From: Cotesia glomerata
Lineage: Eukaryota; Arthropoda; Insecta; Hymenoptera; Braconidae
Assembly: GCF_020080835.1 (NCBI RefSeq)
Contig: NW_025401443.1
Coordinates: 186,001 to 250,000 of the forward strand
Direction of reading: 5' to 3'
DNA length: 64,000 nucleotides
Below the pieces are notes generated by a model. The model did no database searches. It was not told the DNA's origin and saw only the letters and a list, made by a program, of their open reading frames with translations. Below are positions 22,444-34,133 of this stretch, one piece after another. How positions within the stretch are numbered: position 1 is the stretch's first letter; every line of letters begins with the position of its first letter. The position numbers were made by a program, and so were the translations under genes.

Positions 22444-22777
22444 TTACTTGCAGTTATTGCAAAACCATTTTGCAATAACTTTTTTGTTTCGTGGTTTATA
22501 ATTTACACATTTGAAATGGTACCAAAGCAGGAAGCACTCACACTGAACGCATTCTGTAAGTACTGTCTTTCGACACGTTCTGCAAATATATAGTTGCTCA
22601 GAACGCCGCTTTGATACCATTTTTTCAGTATTACGTAAGTGTCTTCTTTACAATAATCTTTTATGACTCCAAAATCCACTTGGTCGTCAAGTATACTATC
22701 CGGCATGGCTGTCGTCAGGTCCTTTGCCGTCAATATCATTTGCCCGCTACAGACCAGCTCCACAAGATCTTTATCTA
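22444..22777 (-). pseudogene. 3' part of split zinc-domain gene: PHD-like finger
   Basis: This is the downstream part of the minus-strand gene whose upstream part is 34915-35709. It starts where the TIR transposon ends. The frame reads LDKDLVELVCSGQ and runs to IKDYCKEDTYVILKK, where a six-A run near 22622-22628 is one base short of keeping phase. In the shifted frame it continues EQLYICRTCRK, then CVQCECFLLWYHFKC, then WFCNNCK and a stop at 22444-22446. Spacing Cys-x2-Cys, Cys-x2-Cys, Trp-x-His-x3-Cys and Cys-x2-Cys is that of a PHD-type zinc finger. The same C-terminal arrangement ends the gene at 59100-60515. It is broken by both the transposon and the frameshift. Confidence 0.8.
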
Positions 22778-23556
22778 GTCCAGTCAAAAAGACCGTGAAA
22801 TCGGGTTTTTCACATATACGGATAAATTTATATGGAAATAATCAGGAAAATGCGTAGAAAACTGTGGGCAAAGTAAAAAAATTTTCAACCCCCGGGAAGA
22901 GGGTGAAAAAAATGAAAAACTACCCCAAAATACGATTTTTGGGTTAAATTTTGAAAATATTAAAAAAAGTTTTAAATAAAAGTTGTAGAACATAAAATTT
23001 TAGGGCAACCTCTCTCGGACCATTTTTTCCCTAAAACGCATCCTTTTACTCCTAGGACGGTATAAAGGGTTTAAAAAATAAAAATTTAATAGAAAATACA
23101 AAGATTGGACTTTTCCAATGTTTTTTTTTTATTTTTTTTTTTAATTATAAACAACAATCGTAGATAAAAAAAATTTTTTTTTGTCATCCCTTCTATTAAA
23201 ACTGAAGGGGTGAAAACGGATTTACCTCAATATTTCGCTCAAAACGGTTTATATTTAAAAAAATTTTTTTTTAATTGAATTTTAAATTTTTTTTATAAAT
23301 TTTGATGTAGCATTTATATTTTTAGACTTTTACCTGCAGGTAAAAGAATTTATTTAAGATAGGTAATTTATGTTTTAGTCCTACGCCTTTGCAGAAAGAG
23401 ACAGAAAATTCAGCTATTTCGCTCTTACTCATTATAGCTACGGTCACCGTGGCGCGCGAGCGCAAACTCGTTGCTCACATGCGTGCGAGAGGGTAGAAGA
23501 GTCTATTGCTTTCTCCGTCTCAATCAAAACCATATGACACGGCAAAACACTTTTTC
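22778..23556 (+). repeat. Left terminal inverted repeat of 12-kb element
   Basis: It matches the reverse complement of 34134-34914 throughout, including a GC-richer block at about 23430-23540 carrying GCGCGCGAGC-type sequence. Mirror ORFs in both copies are shadows. Confidence 0.9.
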
Positions 23557-24838
23557 TTATTCTAGCTCCTCTTGCGCGCATCTATGACAGCATGGTAGAT
23601 TTTTGAAAATATCTCAAAAAGTAAGCGAGATAGAGCTATTTTACATGAATTATGTTTTGTAGGTAATTTTATTTGTTATAAAAAAGGTCTAGTACTTCAA
23701 TATTTTATCTCCCTTACTTTTCGAGATATACGAAAAAAAAACATGATTACTCTCTTACCTGATACTTTTTACGAAGCTTTCCACTGATAAAGACTTTCTT
23801 GATGACTGTTTAAGGTTAGAAGGATGAAGTTTAAAGAATGATGGTGCAAATAGAGTCGGTTATTATAATAAATTCAAAAAATACATCTTTTTTATGATAT
23901 ATATTTTTGTCAATAGTAGGTACATAAAAATTAACATGTGTTTAACTAGTTACAGCCTACAATTTTAAAAAACTTAACCTCTTTAACATACATAGCGGAT
24001 TTGTTTACATGTTGTCTCGCGTAATTTTATAATAAAAAAAGAATTGTCTGAGCAAAATATTGTTGTTTACTAGTAAATAATAAATTATTTTCGAAGTTTA
24101 AATTTCCATTAAATCTGAATGATAGGGTTGACACCTGTCAATAATAGGGTCAATGGGTGTCAATAGTTGGCTCCGATACCATTTCACTCTGTCAATAATA
24201 CCTACACTTGAGTCGCTAATTTCAAATTAATATATTTGTCATTCAATTAACGACTATTTAAGTATAAAAATTAAAATACACAAGTTGATGAATCAAAAAA
24301 AGTGTCTAATACCAAAAAAAATTAGTCAGATTAATTTTAATACGGTTAAAAAATTCAAATGTTCGCCGTCACTCTTATAGTGTCAATAATGGGGGCTCTT
24401 ACCTTAAATGTAATAAAATAAATTACAAGCTTGCTACAGTCACTATGCGACTGCCGAGATTTACGACATTATGAGTAAGAAAAATTTGACTTTACGATTT
24501 TCTGATATTTTTTATCGTAAATAACTATCGCAAAACAAAATAAGTAAATAAACAAATTATGTTTATCGCTAAATTCGAATCTATTTATAACAACTTCGAA
24601 AACTTATCACAATAAACAAACTGTTTTAGTAAGGCATATGAAAAATTGAAAAGGCATCAATTCAGGCCTCGACCTTTTTAATGATACTAAATTAATACTA
24701 AATTTCATTAAAAAAAACTCATTATTTCCTAGAAATACACTGGTCACAAAATGTCGCTCATTCTTTTAATATAATTATTTATTATTTATTAGTACAAGTT
24801 GTACAGTTTTTATTAGTTCAAGTTGTACAGCTTTTATT
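23557..24838. other. AT-rich interior of 12-kb element, no gene seen
   Basis: Between the left TIR and a dispersed repeat lies about 1.3 kb of AT-rich DNA. The phrase GTCAATAATAGGGTCAA recurs in variant form near 24138-24200 and 24385. No long frame occurs on either strand. Confidence 0.4.
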
Positions 24839-24982
24839 AACTTCCCGCTAAGAAAATCGAAGATTTTCAAAAATCGGGAAGTTATTGTTTTTACCCCGTT
24901 TTGTAAAAATCGAGTTTTCATCAAATCTCGACGTTTGAAGGTCATAGGAAGCTTCCCTGACTACTCCCGCGAGGTTGTCACG

Positions 24983-25026
<44 letters not shown>
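24839..25026 (+). mobile_element. Truncated AACTTCCCGC-type repeat with (TG)n
   Basis: It starts AACTTCCCGCTAA and matches 53602-53800 closely, including a (TG)n run at the end (about 24986-25026). The remainder of the element seen at 53800-54789 is missing here and is replaced by a T-run. Confidence 0.8.
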
Positions 25027-25042
<16 letters not shown>

Positions 25043-25271
25043 TATCTTAGGGGGGGGAATCCTTCTTACGGATTCCAGGCATAGTTGTTTGGCCTGGATA
25101 TGTGGCGACTCGACGCAGTGTCATACTAAAACTCGACCCTAACGCCCCTACCCACTAAACCCTAAACCCCTTTTCTTCTTTCCTCTAATCCCTCATGGAA
25201 ACCGCCGTCAGGCATTACTTCGTGAGGGGAGGATCCAGCTACCGCTATTCCTTCTGGTGGCTAAGGTGTTA
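25027..25271 (-). mobile_element. 3' end of a non-LTR retrotransposon (antisense)
   Basis: A run of 18 or more T is followed by GC-richer sequence that on the minus strand ends in CCCCCCCTAAGATAAAAA, i.e. a 3' UTR with a poly(A) tail. The body runs into the assembly gap. It resembles the 3' ends of R1- or I-like insect elements, but no coding part is present, so the clade is not assigned. Confidence 0.5.
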
Positions 25272-25371
25272 NNNNNNNNNNNNNNNNNNNNNNNNNNNNN
25301 NNNNNNNNNNNNNNNNNNNNNNNNNNNNNNNNNNNNNNNNNNNNNNNNNNNNNNNNNNNNNNNNNNNNNNN
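25272..25371. other. Assembly gap (100 N)
   Basis: Exactly 100 N, a conventional placeholder for a gap of unknown length. The helicase ORF enters directly from it, so the N-terminal part of that protein and any sequence between is not represented. Confidence 0.98.
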
Positions 25372-25372
25372 A

Positions 25373-28300
25373 TGGTTAGATGTCCGAATGATAAGAAATA
25401 GAAAATTAAAAACCAAAGCAGAAATTGAAGAATTAGAGCATAATGATCCTGAATCAACTGAGATATTTTGTCCTTCATTAATTGATGATTATTACCCTAA
25501 TCGTCCTAAAGATTTAGAAAATTTATGCTTGTATAATTTCGCTAAATGGTACGATACAACTAAGACAGAACCAAAAAATAATCTTAATGAGTATTATGAA
25601 ATAAGTCCAGGATTATTTTTGAAAAAACGGTTACGAGGTTACTTAATTAATCATTTTAGATATAATATTGCAAATCGACCAGAGGATTATTTCTACTCAT
25701 TGTTATTATTATTTCAACCATGGCGTAATACAGATGAGCTTAAAAATGGATTTGAAACTTACACAGAGTCATTTACTCATCAGCAGTATATGCTTCAACA
25801 AGCTAATGATTATCATGAATACAATGAAGAATTTGAAAAAGGTTTAGAATACATAAAAAAATTGATTGAAAATAAATGTAATAATGACGATGATAATAAT
25901 GATGATTCACAGAAAAAGTCATCAAACTGTGATGCTGCAGAAGTACATATAATCGCTAAAGAAATTAATGATGCTGCACAAAAACATGATAATAATAATT
26001 GTACTCTAGCTGATATGATTAATAACATGAACGCTGATCAAATAAAAGTTTTTGAAAAAATTAAAAATAATGTATTATCTGATAATACAAAATTAAGATT
26101 GTATGTAAGTGGAGAAGGTGGTACAGGAAAAAGTTTTCTAATTAATGTAATAAAACGTTGGATTAGAGAAGAATTGAATCAAGAAACAGTTGTAACAGCC
26201 CCTACTGGTATTGCTGCTTTCAATATTAATGGATTGACTATACATCGAGTATTTCAATTGCCTGTCGAACATGGTTTCACACCATCTTATACGCAATTAT
26301 CTGACAATGTGTTAAAAGCATTACGTGATCAGTTACAAAACACAACGCTGTTTATCATTGATGAGATATCAATGGTCTCAAATATTACTCTGATATATAT
26401 ACATTTAAGACTAGTAGAAATTTTTGATGTTGATGATTGGTTCGGAGGTAAACATGTTGTTGTTTTCGGAGACTTACTCCAACTCCCTCCTGTACATGAA
26501 AATCCAAGTTATGTCACATTATCATCTCAAGATGCTGAAAAGTATGTTGGGTCAATGTGTAGTGTTAATTTATGGACCGACTTATTCTCTTATGAAGAAT
26601 TACGAATTAATATGAGACAAAAAACTGATAATATTTATGGTCAGCTGCTTTCTCGAGTACGAGTTGCTTCTATGACTAATGACGACATCAAATTATTGGA
26701 GCAGAGAAAAATTACTATGGATCCGTCTCTTTCGTATAATGAGAAATTACATATGTAATTACATTGATAAATTGCCGTCGGATTCAGTCTGTTTAGTACC
26801 TACTTGTAAGCAATGTGATTTAATAAATTCAGTCATGACGAGTAAAATTTTTTCTGAAGAAATTATACTGACGGCTCGTGACCACTTAGATTGTAATAAA
26901 TCATTGATAAAAAAAGTATCCGACACTTTAAATAAAATAGAAGACAATGCTAGTCAAACAGCTGGACTTGCTAAAACTATAACAATAAAAATTGGTGCGA
27001 AAGTTATGTTACGTCGAAATATTGATGTTACTCTTGGTCTAGTAAATGGTGCTATTGGAACAGTTAAATCAGTCTCCAAGTCGATTGATGGGAGTGAAAT
27101 AAAAGCTATCAATATAGACTTTGGTGTAGATACCGAATACGCTATTGAGAAGATTAAAGTAAAATTTCAACTATTTGAAAGAGCTTTCGTTGTAAGAGAA
27201 CAATTTCCATTATGCTTGAGTTATGCAGTAACTATTCATAAGAGTCAAGGTTTAAGTCTAAAAAATGCTATCATTGAAGCAGGGAACACCATTTTTAATG
27301 TTGGTCAAATTTATGTAGCCCTATCTCGTGTAACAGAGTTACGTGGACTACATTTAATCAATTTTGATCCTCATTCCGTTAAAGCAAGCTCTTCAGCAAT
27401 TAAAGAATATAATCGTTTAAGAAAAATTTATAGGTCTGATTTACCTACCATACCAATTCCTGATACACGTTGGCAAAAAGTATGGGACATGATTTGGGCA
27501 GTTGAAGAACATTCTATTCAAATTGAACCCAAAAATGCGAAAAAAGCTTCTCTTAGTTTATTAGATTGTCGAGGTATCGAAAACTGTGATAACGTTTCCG
27601 ATGGTCTTAATTCAATTATTCAATGTATGTTTAATAATACAATAATTAGGACATTATTAATCAATCATGGCCTAAAGAATCAATCTGTCAACAATAAACT
27701 TAGTAATTTATTTAGCAAATATAATAATCGCGAATTACTTTTAAAGTCCAGTGACATTAAAGAGTCATTAATAGAGCAGCCTTATTCTATGACAAATAAT
27801 GATCCTGTATCAGTATTTCTTAAAATTTGTGATGATAATTGTGATATTAGAAATTTAGTACAATTTAAATTAGAAATTAATGATCGATGCAAAACATGCA
27901 ATTATTCTAATTCTTACAGTATACTAGAAAATGTATTACATGTTTCAATATATGATGAGAAAAAAACATTTGAACTGCAAGAATTAATTGATTCATCATT
28001 TGGATATTGGTTTACTAATTTAAAATTATGTGGAAATTGCAAAGAAGTCAAAGAAACGCTAACAAAAACTTCATTGAATTCCTTGCAACAGATATTAGTT
28101 GTGAAATTACATGTATCCATCAAAGGAAAAAATAAATTAATAAATAGGAAAAAAGGGTTTATAAAATCGGTACCCAAAGCAAAAATAACATTATGTAATA
28201 CAAACTATTCTGTTGTAAGTGCTATATTTAACTCTTCAAAACATGGTAATTCTAAAAATCATCATGTTGCGATGATTAAACATAATTTAACTTGGATCCA

Positions 28301-28382
28301 AATAGATGAAGAGACTGTACAATCAGTAAGATGGCCTGCGAATTCTAAAAGTGCTTACGTATTTTTCTTACAAAAGAAATAA
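25373..28382 (+). pseudogene. PIF1-type helicase fused to USP-like domain (5' partial, frameshifted)
   Basis: The frame is open from the gap to 26758, then shifts by one base at about 26752-26754 and continues to 28382. The first part (PSLIDDYYPNRP, LCLYNFAKWYD, YLINHFRYN, YFYSLLLLFQPWRN) resembles the segment preceding the helicase in Helitron proteins. A PIF1 helicase follows: Walker A GEGGTGKSF (about 26108), Walker B LFIIDEIS, FGDLLQLPPV, then LVPTCKQCDLIN, GAKVMLRRNID, AVTIHKSQGLS and YVALSRVTELRGL. After YNRLRKIY the chain continues into about 270 residues like a C19 peptidase: a Cys-box-like GIENCDNVSDGLNSIIQC, two Cys-x2-Cys finger pairs (CKTC, CGNC) and a His box NHHVAMIKHNLTWIQID...AYVFFLQ. 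The catalytic Cys position reads Asp, so it is probably not an active protease. Confidence 0.85.
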
Positions 28383-29540
28383 ATTGAAACTTGAAGTCTA
28401 TATGACATCTTATAATACTTAAAATATATTACCTTATCTTAAACTTAATAAAAAATTGAATGAAATAACTACTACTAATAACTTATTTTAAAATTAAAAA
28501 AAAAACTTAAATGAAAACAAACAACGAAACAAACATTGAAAAAATTATGATATTAAAAAAAAATAATAATAATAAACAACATTTAATGACGAGAATTAGA
28601 AAAATAAAAAAATAGACTCATCATGAGGAAAATAGTTTTTGCAAATTTCTACAACTAAACGACGGTCTTCATTTAGTTTAGATGTTTATAATATGCATCA
28701 TAATCTTCAAAATAATGATCGTCAGACGCATCGTCATCGTCGAATACATTCGGTGTATAGTAAAAATTAATCGCTTATGACTTTTTCAATCTGACTTGAA
28801 TTCATGACATAACTACTACTAATAACTCATTATTATTAGTTACTTTCTTTTTCCTTATACGAAACCAGAGACTTAAAATTTTCACTTTTTTGCTACGACT
28901 TTTTCAAGACGTCGAATTTTTCAAGACTATATTTGAGCAGTATTTCTTCAGATACTGTGAAATGGTTTAAAGTTCCCAGAACTCCACCATATTGGACATA
29001 AACGTACTCGTCTTTATTATAGCGATTGCTTCCAGCGTATTCAAAGTAGTATACCCGGATCTGTTGTCTATAATAGTATATTACATCTTACTGCTTAAAA
29101 TATATTATCCTATCTTAAACTTAACAAAAAATTAAATAAAATAACTACTACTAATAACTTCTTCTAAAATTAAAAAAAATCCTTAAATAAATATAAACAA
29201 CAAAACAAAAATTTAAACCATTATAGTACTAAAACTAAATAAAAAAAAATAATAAAAATAAAATACATTGAATTAATAACTGAGTCACGTACAGTATCTC
29301 CACGTTAGTTTTTTTTTTCCTTATACGAAACCAGAAACTTAAAATTTTCACTTTTTTGCTACAACAGCATTGTCGAATTTTTGAAGACTATGTTCGAGCG
29401 GTATTTCTTCAGACACTGTGTAAAGGTTCAAAGTTCCCAGAACTCCGATTTTTATATTTGTAAGAATTGTGATGATGTGATTGAGGATTTTGAATTAGCC
29501 ACTCAACATGAATGTTTTTGTGGCTTAAATATATAGGTAA
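28383..29540 (-). repeat. Direct duplication carrying minus-strand coding remnants
   Basis: Segments 28395-28985 and 29085-29455 repeat each other in the same order (ACTACTACTAATAAC, TTATACGAAACCAGA, AGTTCCCAGAACTCC). On the minus strand 29058-28899 is open as YYFEYAGSN...YVQYGGVLGTLNHFTVSEE to a stop. The second copy encodes a related GTLNLYTVSEEIPLEHSLQKF ending, and 28772-28675 is open as an acidic tail (FDDDDASDD). The paired changes keep the frame, suggesting decayed terminal exons. At 29460-29537 on the plus strand a short YICKNCDD...HECFCGLNI frame looks like a zinc-finger scrap. The protein family is not recognised. Confidence 0.45.
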
Positions 29541-30020
29541 TTGAATAATATATATTTAGATTGCCAAACTTTCGAATTTTTCTTCAAAACATGAAGCAAT
29601 ACCAACGCGATCTACTGCTGCATTTCTTAACTAATCTGTTTCAATTAACCATGAGCTAATGCGGCACTGTGCAGCAGTGAGTCGCATTTTGCTCCCGTAA
29701 TTGGAAAACTACCAGTATCTCCTTTAATGAATAGCAACTAGTATTTGTTGCGCGCGCAAGCGCGCGTATAAATGTTGGTATGGGGTTATATGTTTTTATG
29801 AATATGATATATTTGACCAATCACGTTGTGTATAGTTTGCTTATATGATATATTTTCATATTTTTCATCTAAATTATACTTGTGGATATGAAGTGGTGTC
29901 TCGTCATCTTTATTAGGAGATAAAAGATTTGCAGCTTCCTTTAATAATAGGAATTTTATTATAGCTTGATTTCCATTTTATGCTGCCAGGTGTAAACGCG
30001 TATATAATTTCACTCGTAAT
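29541..30020 (-). pseudogene. Ankyrin-repeat pseudogene fragment
   Basis: On the minus strand about 30010-29885 reads TRLHLAA, stop, NGNQAIIKFLLLKEAANLL then DDETPLHI, an unmistakable ankyrin pattern with a TAA inside the first repeat. Further down, near 29700-29640, a SLLHSAALAHG phrase continues the theme, with several stops. No intact frame survives. A GC palindrome (CGCGCGCAAGCGCGCG) lies at about 29750-29765. It is located inside the 12-kb element and is probably inserted debris. Confidence 0.6.
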
Positions 30021-30630
30021 CAGAAAAATTAGAGCTAGTATTAATTCGAGCTCAATGATGAATTAAATTATTACCAGTTTTGAATTTAAATCTAAACTTA
30101 AAAATACTTTAGTAACAATTATAATGATAATGATGAATTAGAAAAAAATTAAACTAAAAAGAAATAAATTTTTTGGAAAGTTTTTTAAGTTAGAGGAAAC
30201 TATTTACGGAACCTCTTGATAATTCATTAGTCTAGTAATAATTCATTAGTCTAGTAAGAAAATTAAAATAAATATGGAGGGAAGAGAACTAGTATTTTTA
30301 CTCGACGAAAAAACGTAACAGTTAATTGACAATTAAATAGCATTGAAAATAAAAAACAATTGTAAAGCATTGAAAATAAAAACAGAACTAGAAATAATTC
30401 AAGAATGTGTGATAATCCTACAATAGACGGGATACTTAAGTTGGAAAAAGATAACGTAAAGCTTGCGTGTCTAAACACCAGAGTGCGCGGTATTTTTTTA
30501 TGCATACACTGTAGACAGAATAGAAGGTTTACTATATTTACAACATAGCACACTTATGTCTTTAAACTACGAGTGTAATGTAATAATTAAGAGGCGAGCA
30601 AAAAATGATACTTAACAAAAAGATATGAAA
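30021..30630. other. AT-rich stretch, no gene seen
   Basis: About 600 bp with one long minus-strand frame (30553-30263) that has no recognisable pattern and poor composition for a protein. It is considered non-coding. Confidence 0.4.
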
Positions 30631-31716
30631 TCCGAACAAAAACAGTTACACTGTAAAAAATTGCGCCAAGTCCACGTTCATAAAACTCATCTCAATAACA
30701 TTCGCACTTTACAAAAAAAATAAGACTCGTTTCAATAATTTTCATTCTCTACAAAAAGATGTGAAATACAAAAAAATACCAAGAAACCGTCATAACATTA
30801 AAAAAATTTGTTGAAAATTTAAAAATTGAAAAAAAAATTTTTTTATCGTACTTGGCGCGCGTCATTGAGTACCCTAAATTTTTTCAGGATAAATGAACAT
30901 CCTTTTAATGTCTAGGAATTTATAAGTATGTCAACTTATTAAATGCATCAATATAATAAATAATTTTCTATTTCATAATAAGTTTTACAAAAGTTAGGTA
31001 AAATCTATCGTGCATAATCCACATCAAAATGTGTGAATTACAATTAAACGAAGGAATATCAAGCTTTAATATTGCATAGGGTTCTTCCTCCATTAAAGCT
31101 TAATAACAGCTGTAAAAAAAGAATCCAAAATTTTTATATATTTTAAGATTTCTTTCTTGACCACAGCACCACATTCTGACATTTATTTCAACTAAAGATC
31201 TAAAAAAAATTTTTAAAATGGGTTTTCTCACTAAAACATAATTAATCCACTAAGCAGTGCTTTTAATTAGTTCAGTATACTTGACTAATGTAAGTCTGTA
31301 TATATAGTTAGTAATGTACGAAATCATATATTATGTAATTGAAGGCTGATCAGCCCGACTTTTATTAGTCCATATACATATACATATATATATATATATA
31401 CAACCATATATAATTATATATACTCAAGCGGAATCGTTTTTTCTCGGGTCTTAATTCTTCCAAAAAAATTTGGGGTACTCAATGACGCGCGCCAAGTACG
31501 ATAAAAAAATTTTTTTTTCAATTTTTAAATTTTCAACAAATTTTTTTAATGTTATGACGGTTTCTTGGTATTTTTTTGTATTTCACATCTTTTTGTAGAG
31601 AATGAAAATTATTGAAACGAGTCTTATTTTTTTTGTAAAGTGCGAATGTTATTGAGATGAGTTTTATGAACGTGGACTTGGCGCAATTTTTTACAGTGTA
31701 ACTGTTTTTGTTCGGA
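30631..31716. mobile_element. Fold-back MITE, ~1.09 kb with ~255-bp arms
   Basis: The left arm 30631-30887 (TCCGAACAAAAACAG then TTACACTGTAAAAAATTGCG) is the near-exact inverse of 31461-31716. The loop of about 570 bp is AT-rich with a TATA-type run at 31370-31400. The right arm abuts the zinc-binding ORF, whose last 30 codons are read out of the arm, so the fold-back appears to have interrupted that gene. No clear target duplication is visible. Confidence 0.8.
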
Positions 31717-32916
31717 TAATTGTAAACTATAATAAGTAGCACAAATCCCCAATTTCGACAGTAAATCAATTATTAATTTAGAGCCTGTCTTTCTGTGCAC
31801 ATAGGTTGCAATTGCCAGTTGCAAATTAGAAATAAAAGACTTTGGGCGAATCATACTGATAATACTATGAGCGATCGTATCTAATTTAACTGGATTTTGA
31901 TCTTCTTCGTTAGACTTATTACAATATACAAGTTTACTTAAAAAATTCTGTAAAAGCGGCGGGATACTTGTTGACACAGAATCAAGGAATTTTGTGGGTG
32001 GAGAATACGATTGATTTTCTGCCTTCATTTCTTGAATTTCGGTCCGAATCATCTCTGCAGCAATATTAGTAATAATAAATTTCTGTCGTTGATTGACAAG
32101 GTTATTATCACAGAACCAATCACTACACATTTTGGGGATTTCAAATCGCTTATAATATACTTTTGTTTCTCTTCCACGGTGACGATCGACGTATATATCA
32201 TCGCCATACTTCTCCTTCAATCTTTTGAAAAACATTTCATCCGTCATGTAATCATCACCCATTTTTTTTCGCAATTCATTTATGCCAAATCGATATGTGT
32301 GTGAAGTTTCAATGAAATTTGTGACATTGTTGAATGCTTCTTCTAATCGCTGTTTTGTAGCAGATATTTTTGGTGCTGTTGGAACTGACGAAACAAATCG
32401 ACCGTAGCATAGTTTGTGATAGGAAGCTTTACTCATGAAAAGACAATTAACGCTCATTAACCTTTGAATCATTTCTCTCCCACAGTCATCATTCTGGTTT
32501 TCAGCTATTTTTAGCAATTTGTACTTAAGGTAAGCGTTTTGAACCTGGATTACTTTTTTATGCTTTGAATCTAGGGGCTTGTTACAAAAAAAACACATAT
32601 TTTTGAAGTCAAACTCACTATTAGTCGGCAATGGTGATACCGAACATTGAGATGGTGATGGTACCGGACACTCCACCGTTTCTTTTTCACTTAGCTTTCT
32701 TTTTTTCGCTGGTGGTGCATCAAGTCTTGCAGAATATCGCCCTCTGCAAGCGATGTGGACTTGAACAGATTCCTTTCCTTCCCAAGATTTCCATAAAGTG
32801 TCTTCTCTCTTCTGACTCTTCTTAATAAACGTGCTCAATTGGCTTTTTTCAAGAACACATACTTCGAAGTCGCCGATGGGGTTCCCACACAGAGTACAAA
32901 CATCGTCAATGTTCAT
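31717..32916 (-). CDS. Zinc-binding ORF, transposon-associated family (3' truncated)
   Basis: Starting from the ATG at 32916 (an upstream alternative start at 32943 would add nine residues), about 400 residues precede the fold-back insertion. Two zinc-like modules are visible: CTLCGNPIGD with HIACRGRYS near residues 7-60, and CFFCNKPLD with YHKLCYGRF near 105-170, separated by a Lys/Arg-rich KKRKLSEKE stretch that may be a nuclear signal. The rest is charged and helical, ending IIDLLSKLGICATYYS. This double Cys-x2-Cys/His layout is familiar from multicopy, transposon-linked proteins of fish and invertebrates, but no precise family name is claimed. Given its place in the 12-kb element it may be the N-terminal part of its transposase. 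Confidence 0.7.
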
Positions 32917-34133
32917 GGTGAAACTGAAATAATATTTAATCAATAAATATTTAATAATTTAAACTATAATTTTTACTTAAAATTTTTTATTAATTTAGTG
33001 ATTCGACTACAACTTAGAAAAAATTTTCACAAATGTAAGCAAATTTCTTTCTACTTAATAATTTATTCATTTAGATATTTGACAATTTTTTGAATTTTGT
33101 TTTTAAATTTGTGCAAAACAAATTAGAAAAAAAAATTTTTTTGTAGAAATTAAAAAAAATTAAAATTTCAATTTTCTAATAACAATTTTAATGACAAATG
33201 TGCTTGTTAAATAGTTTTAAAAAATAGTCAAGTAACAACTAACTTTAATGTTGTTATTTATGACACTGAAGTTAGCAGATATCTAAAAATTTTTGATTTT
33301 TTTTTTTAATTAAATTACAACTAAAAAGATATTTATAAAAAATTGCACTTATAGTTTTTCAAGTTTTTAACATGTGATATATTTTTTTTTAATTGTTTAA
33401 TTGAAACTATTTCGATAAAAAATTTCTAAAAATTTTGAAATGTCAGCTTGCTTCATTTTCATCATTATCTTTATTTTTTGATGTTTTGAAATTTTTTTTT
33501 TTTTTTAAATTGTAATCAGTAAAAAATTTTATTATATGAAAATGAGTCATGTTTATTTTGATAATTTTATTATTCACTATTTTACACGAGCTTTCCGACA
33601 TCATATGTATATCATATATACACACACTGCCGAGGAACCAGGAACTTATAGATATTTAGACGTAATAAATTAATATTATTTAAAGTAATATTATTTCATT
33701 GAGAAAAAGTTGTGGAAATTTAATCCAGCTGTAGTTTTGTGAATAATTTCTAACTTTAGAAGCCGCAACACGGGGGTTATAACCATGTGTTTTCATTAAA
33801 CTAACCTCAAAGACTGATGACGATTTTTTAAAATAAATAAATAAATAATGTTATGATTACCTTGATTATTCACTTGAGACTATCAGATAACTATTGTATG
33901 ATTTATGTAACAATTTCACTTGTTTCCAGAATTTAATTTATCACAACACAATTATTAAAATAACTAAACGCCGGCGTGACACAATGCACATGTGTTTTGC
34001 TTTTAGTCACACTAGTTGCTTGTAACGGGCAACGCCTGCACACATGACGAAAACAATGACACTGAAATTAGAAGACACTTGACGATTTTTTTATTTTTTT
34101 TGAAAAACAAAGTATAGAAAATTATTTAAATAA
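32917..34133. other. AT-rich interior of 12-kb element, no gene seen
   Basis: About 1.2 kb between the zinc ORF start and the right TIR. It consists of A/T runs without a plausible reading frame and may contain the promoter of the minus-strand ORF. Confidence 0.4.

Noticed and set aside
25140..25180. Telomere-like CCCTAAACCCC phrase next to the gap
   Set aside because: It is a single short run inside the 3' end of a non-LTR element, not an array.
29745..29770. GC palindrome as a Helitron terminal hairpin
   Set aside because: The stem is suggestive, but no CTRR end follows at the right distance and no TC start was found, so a Helitron boundary cannot be supported.
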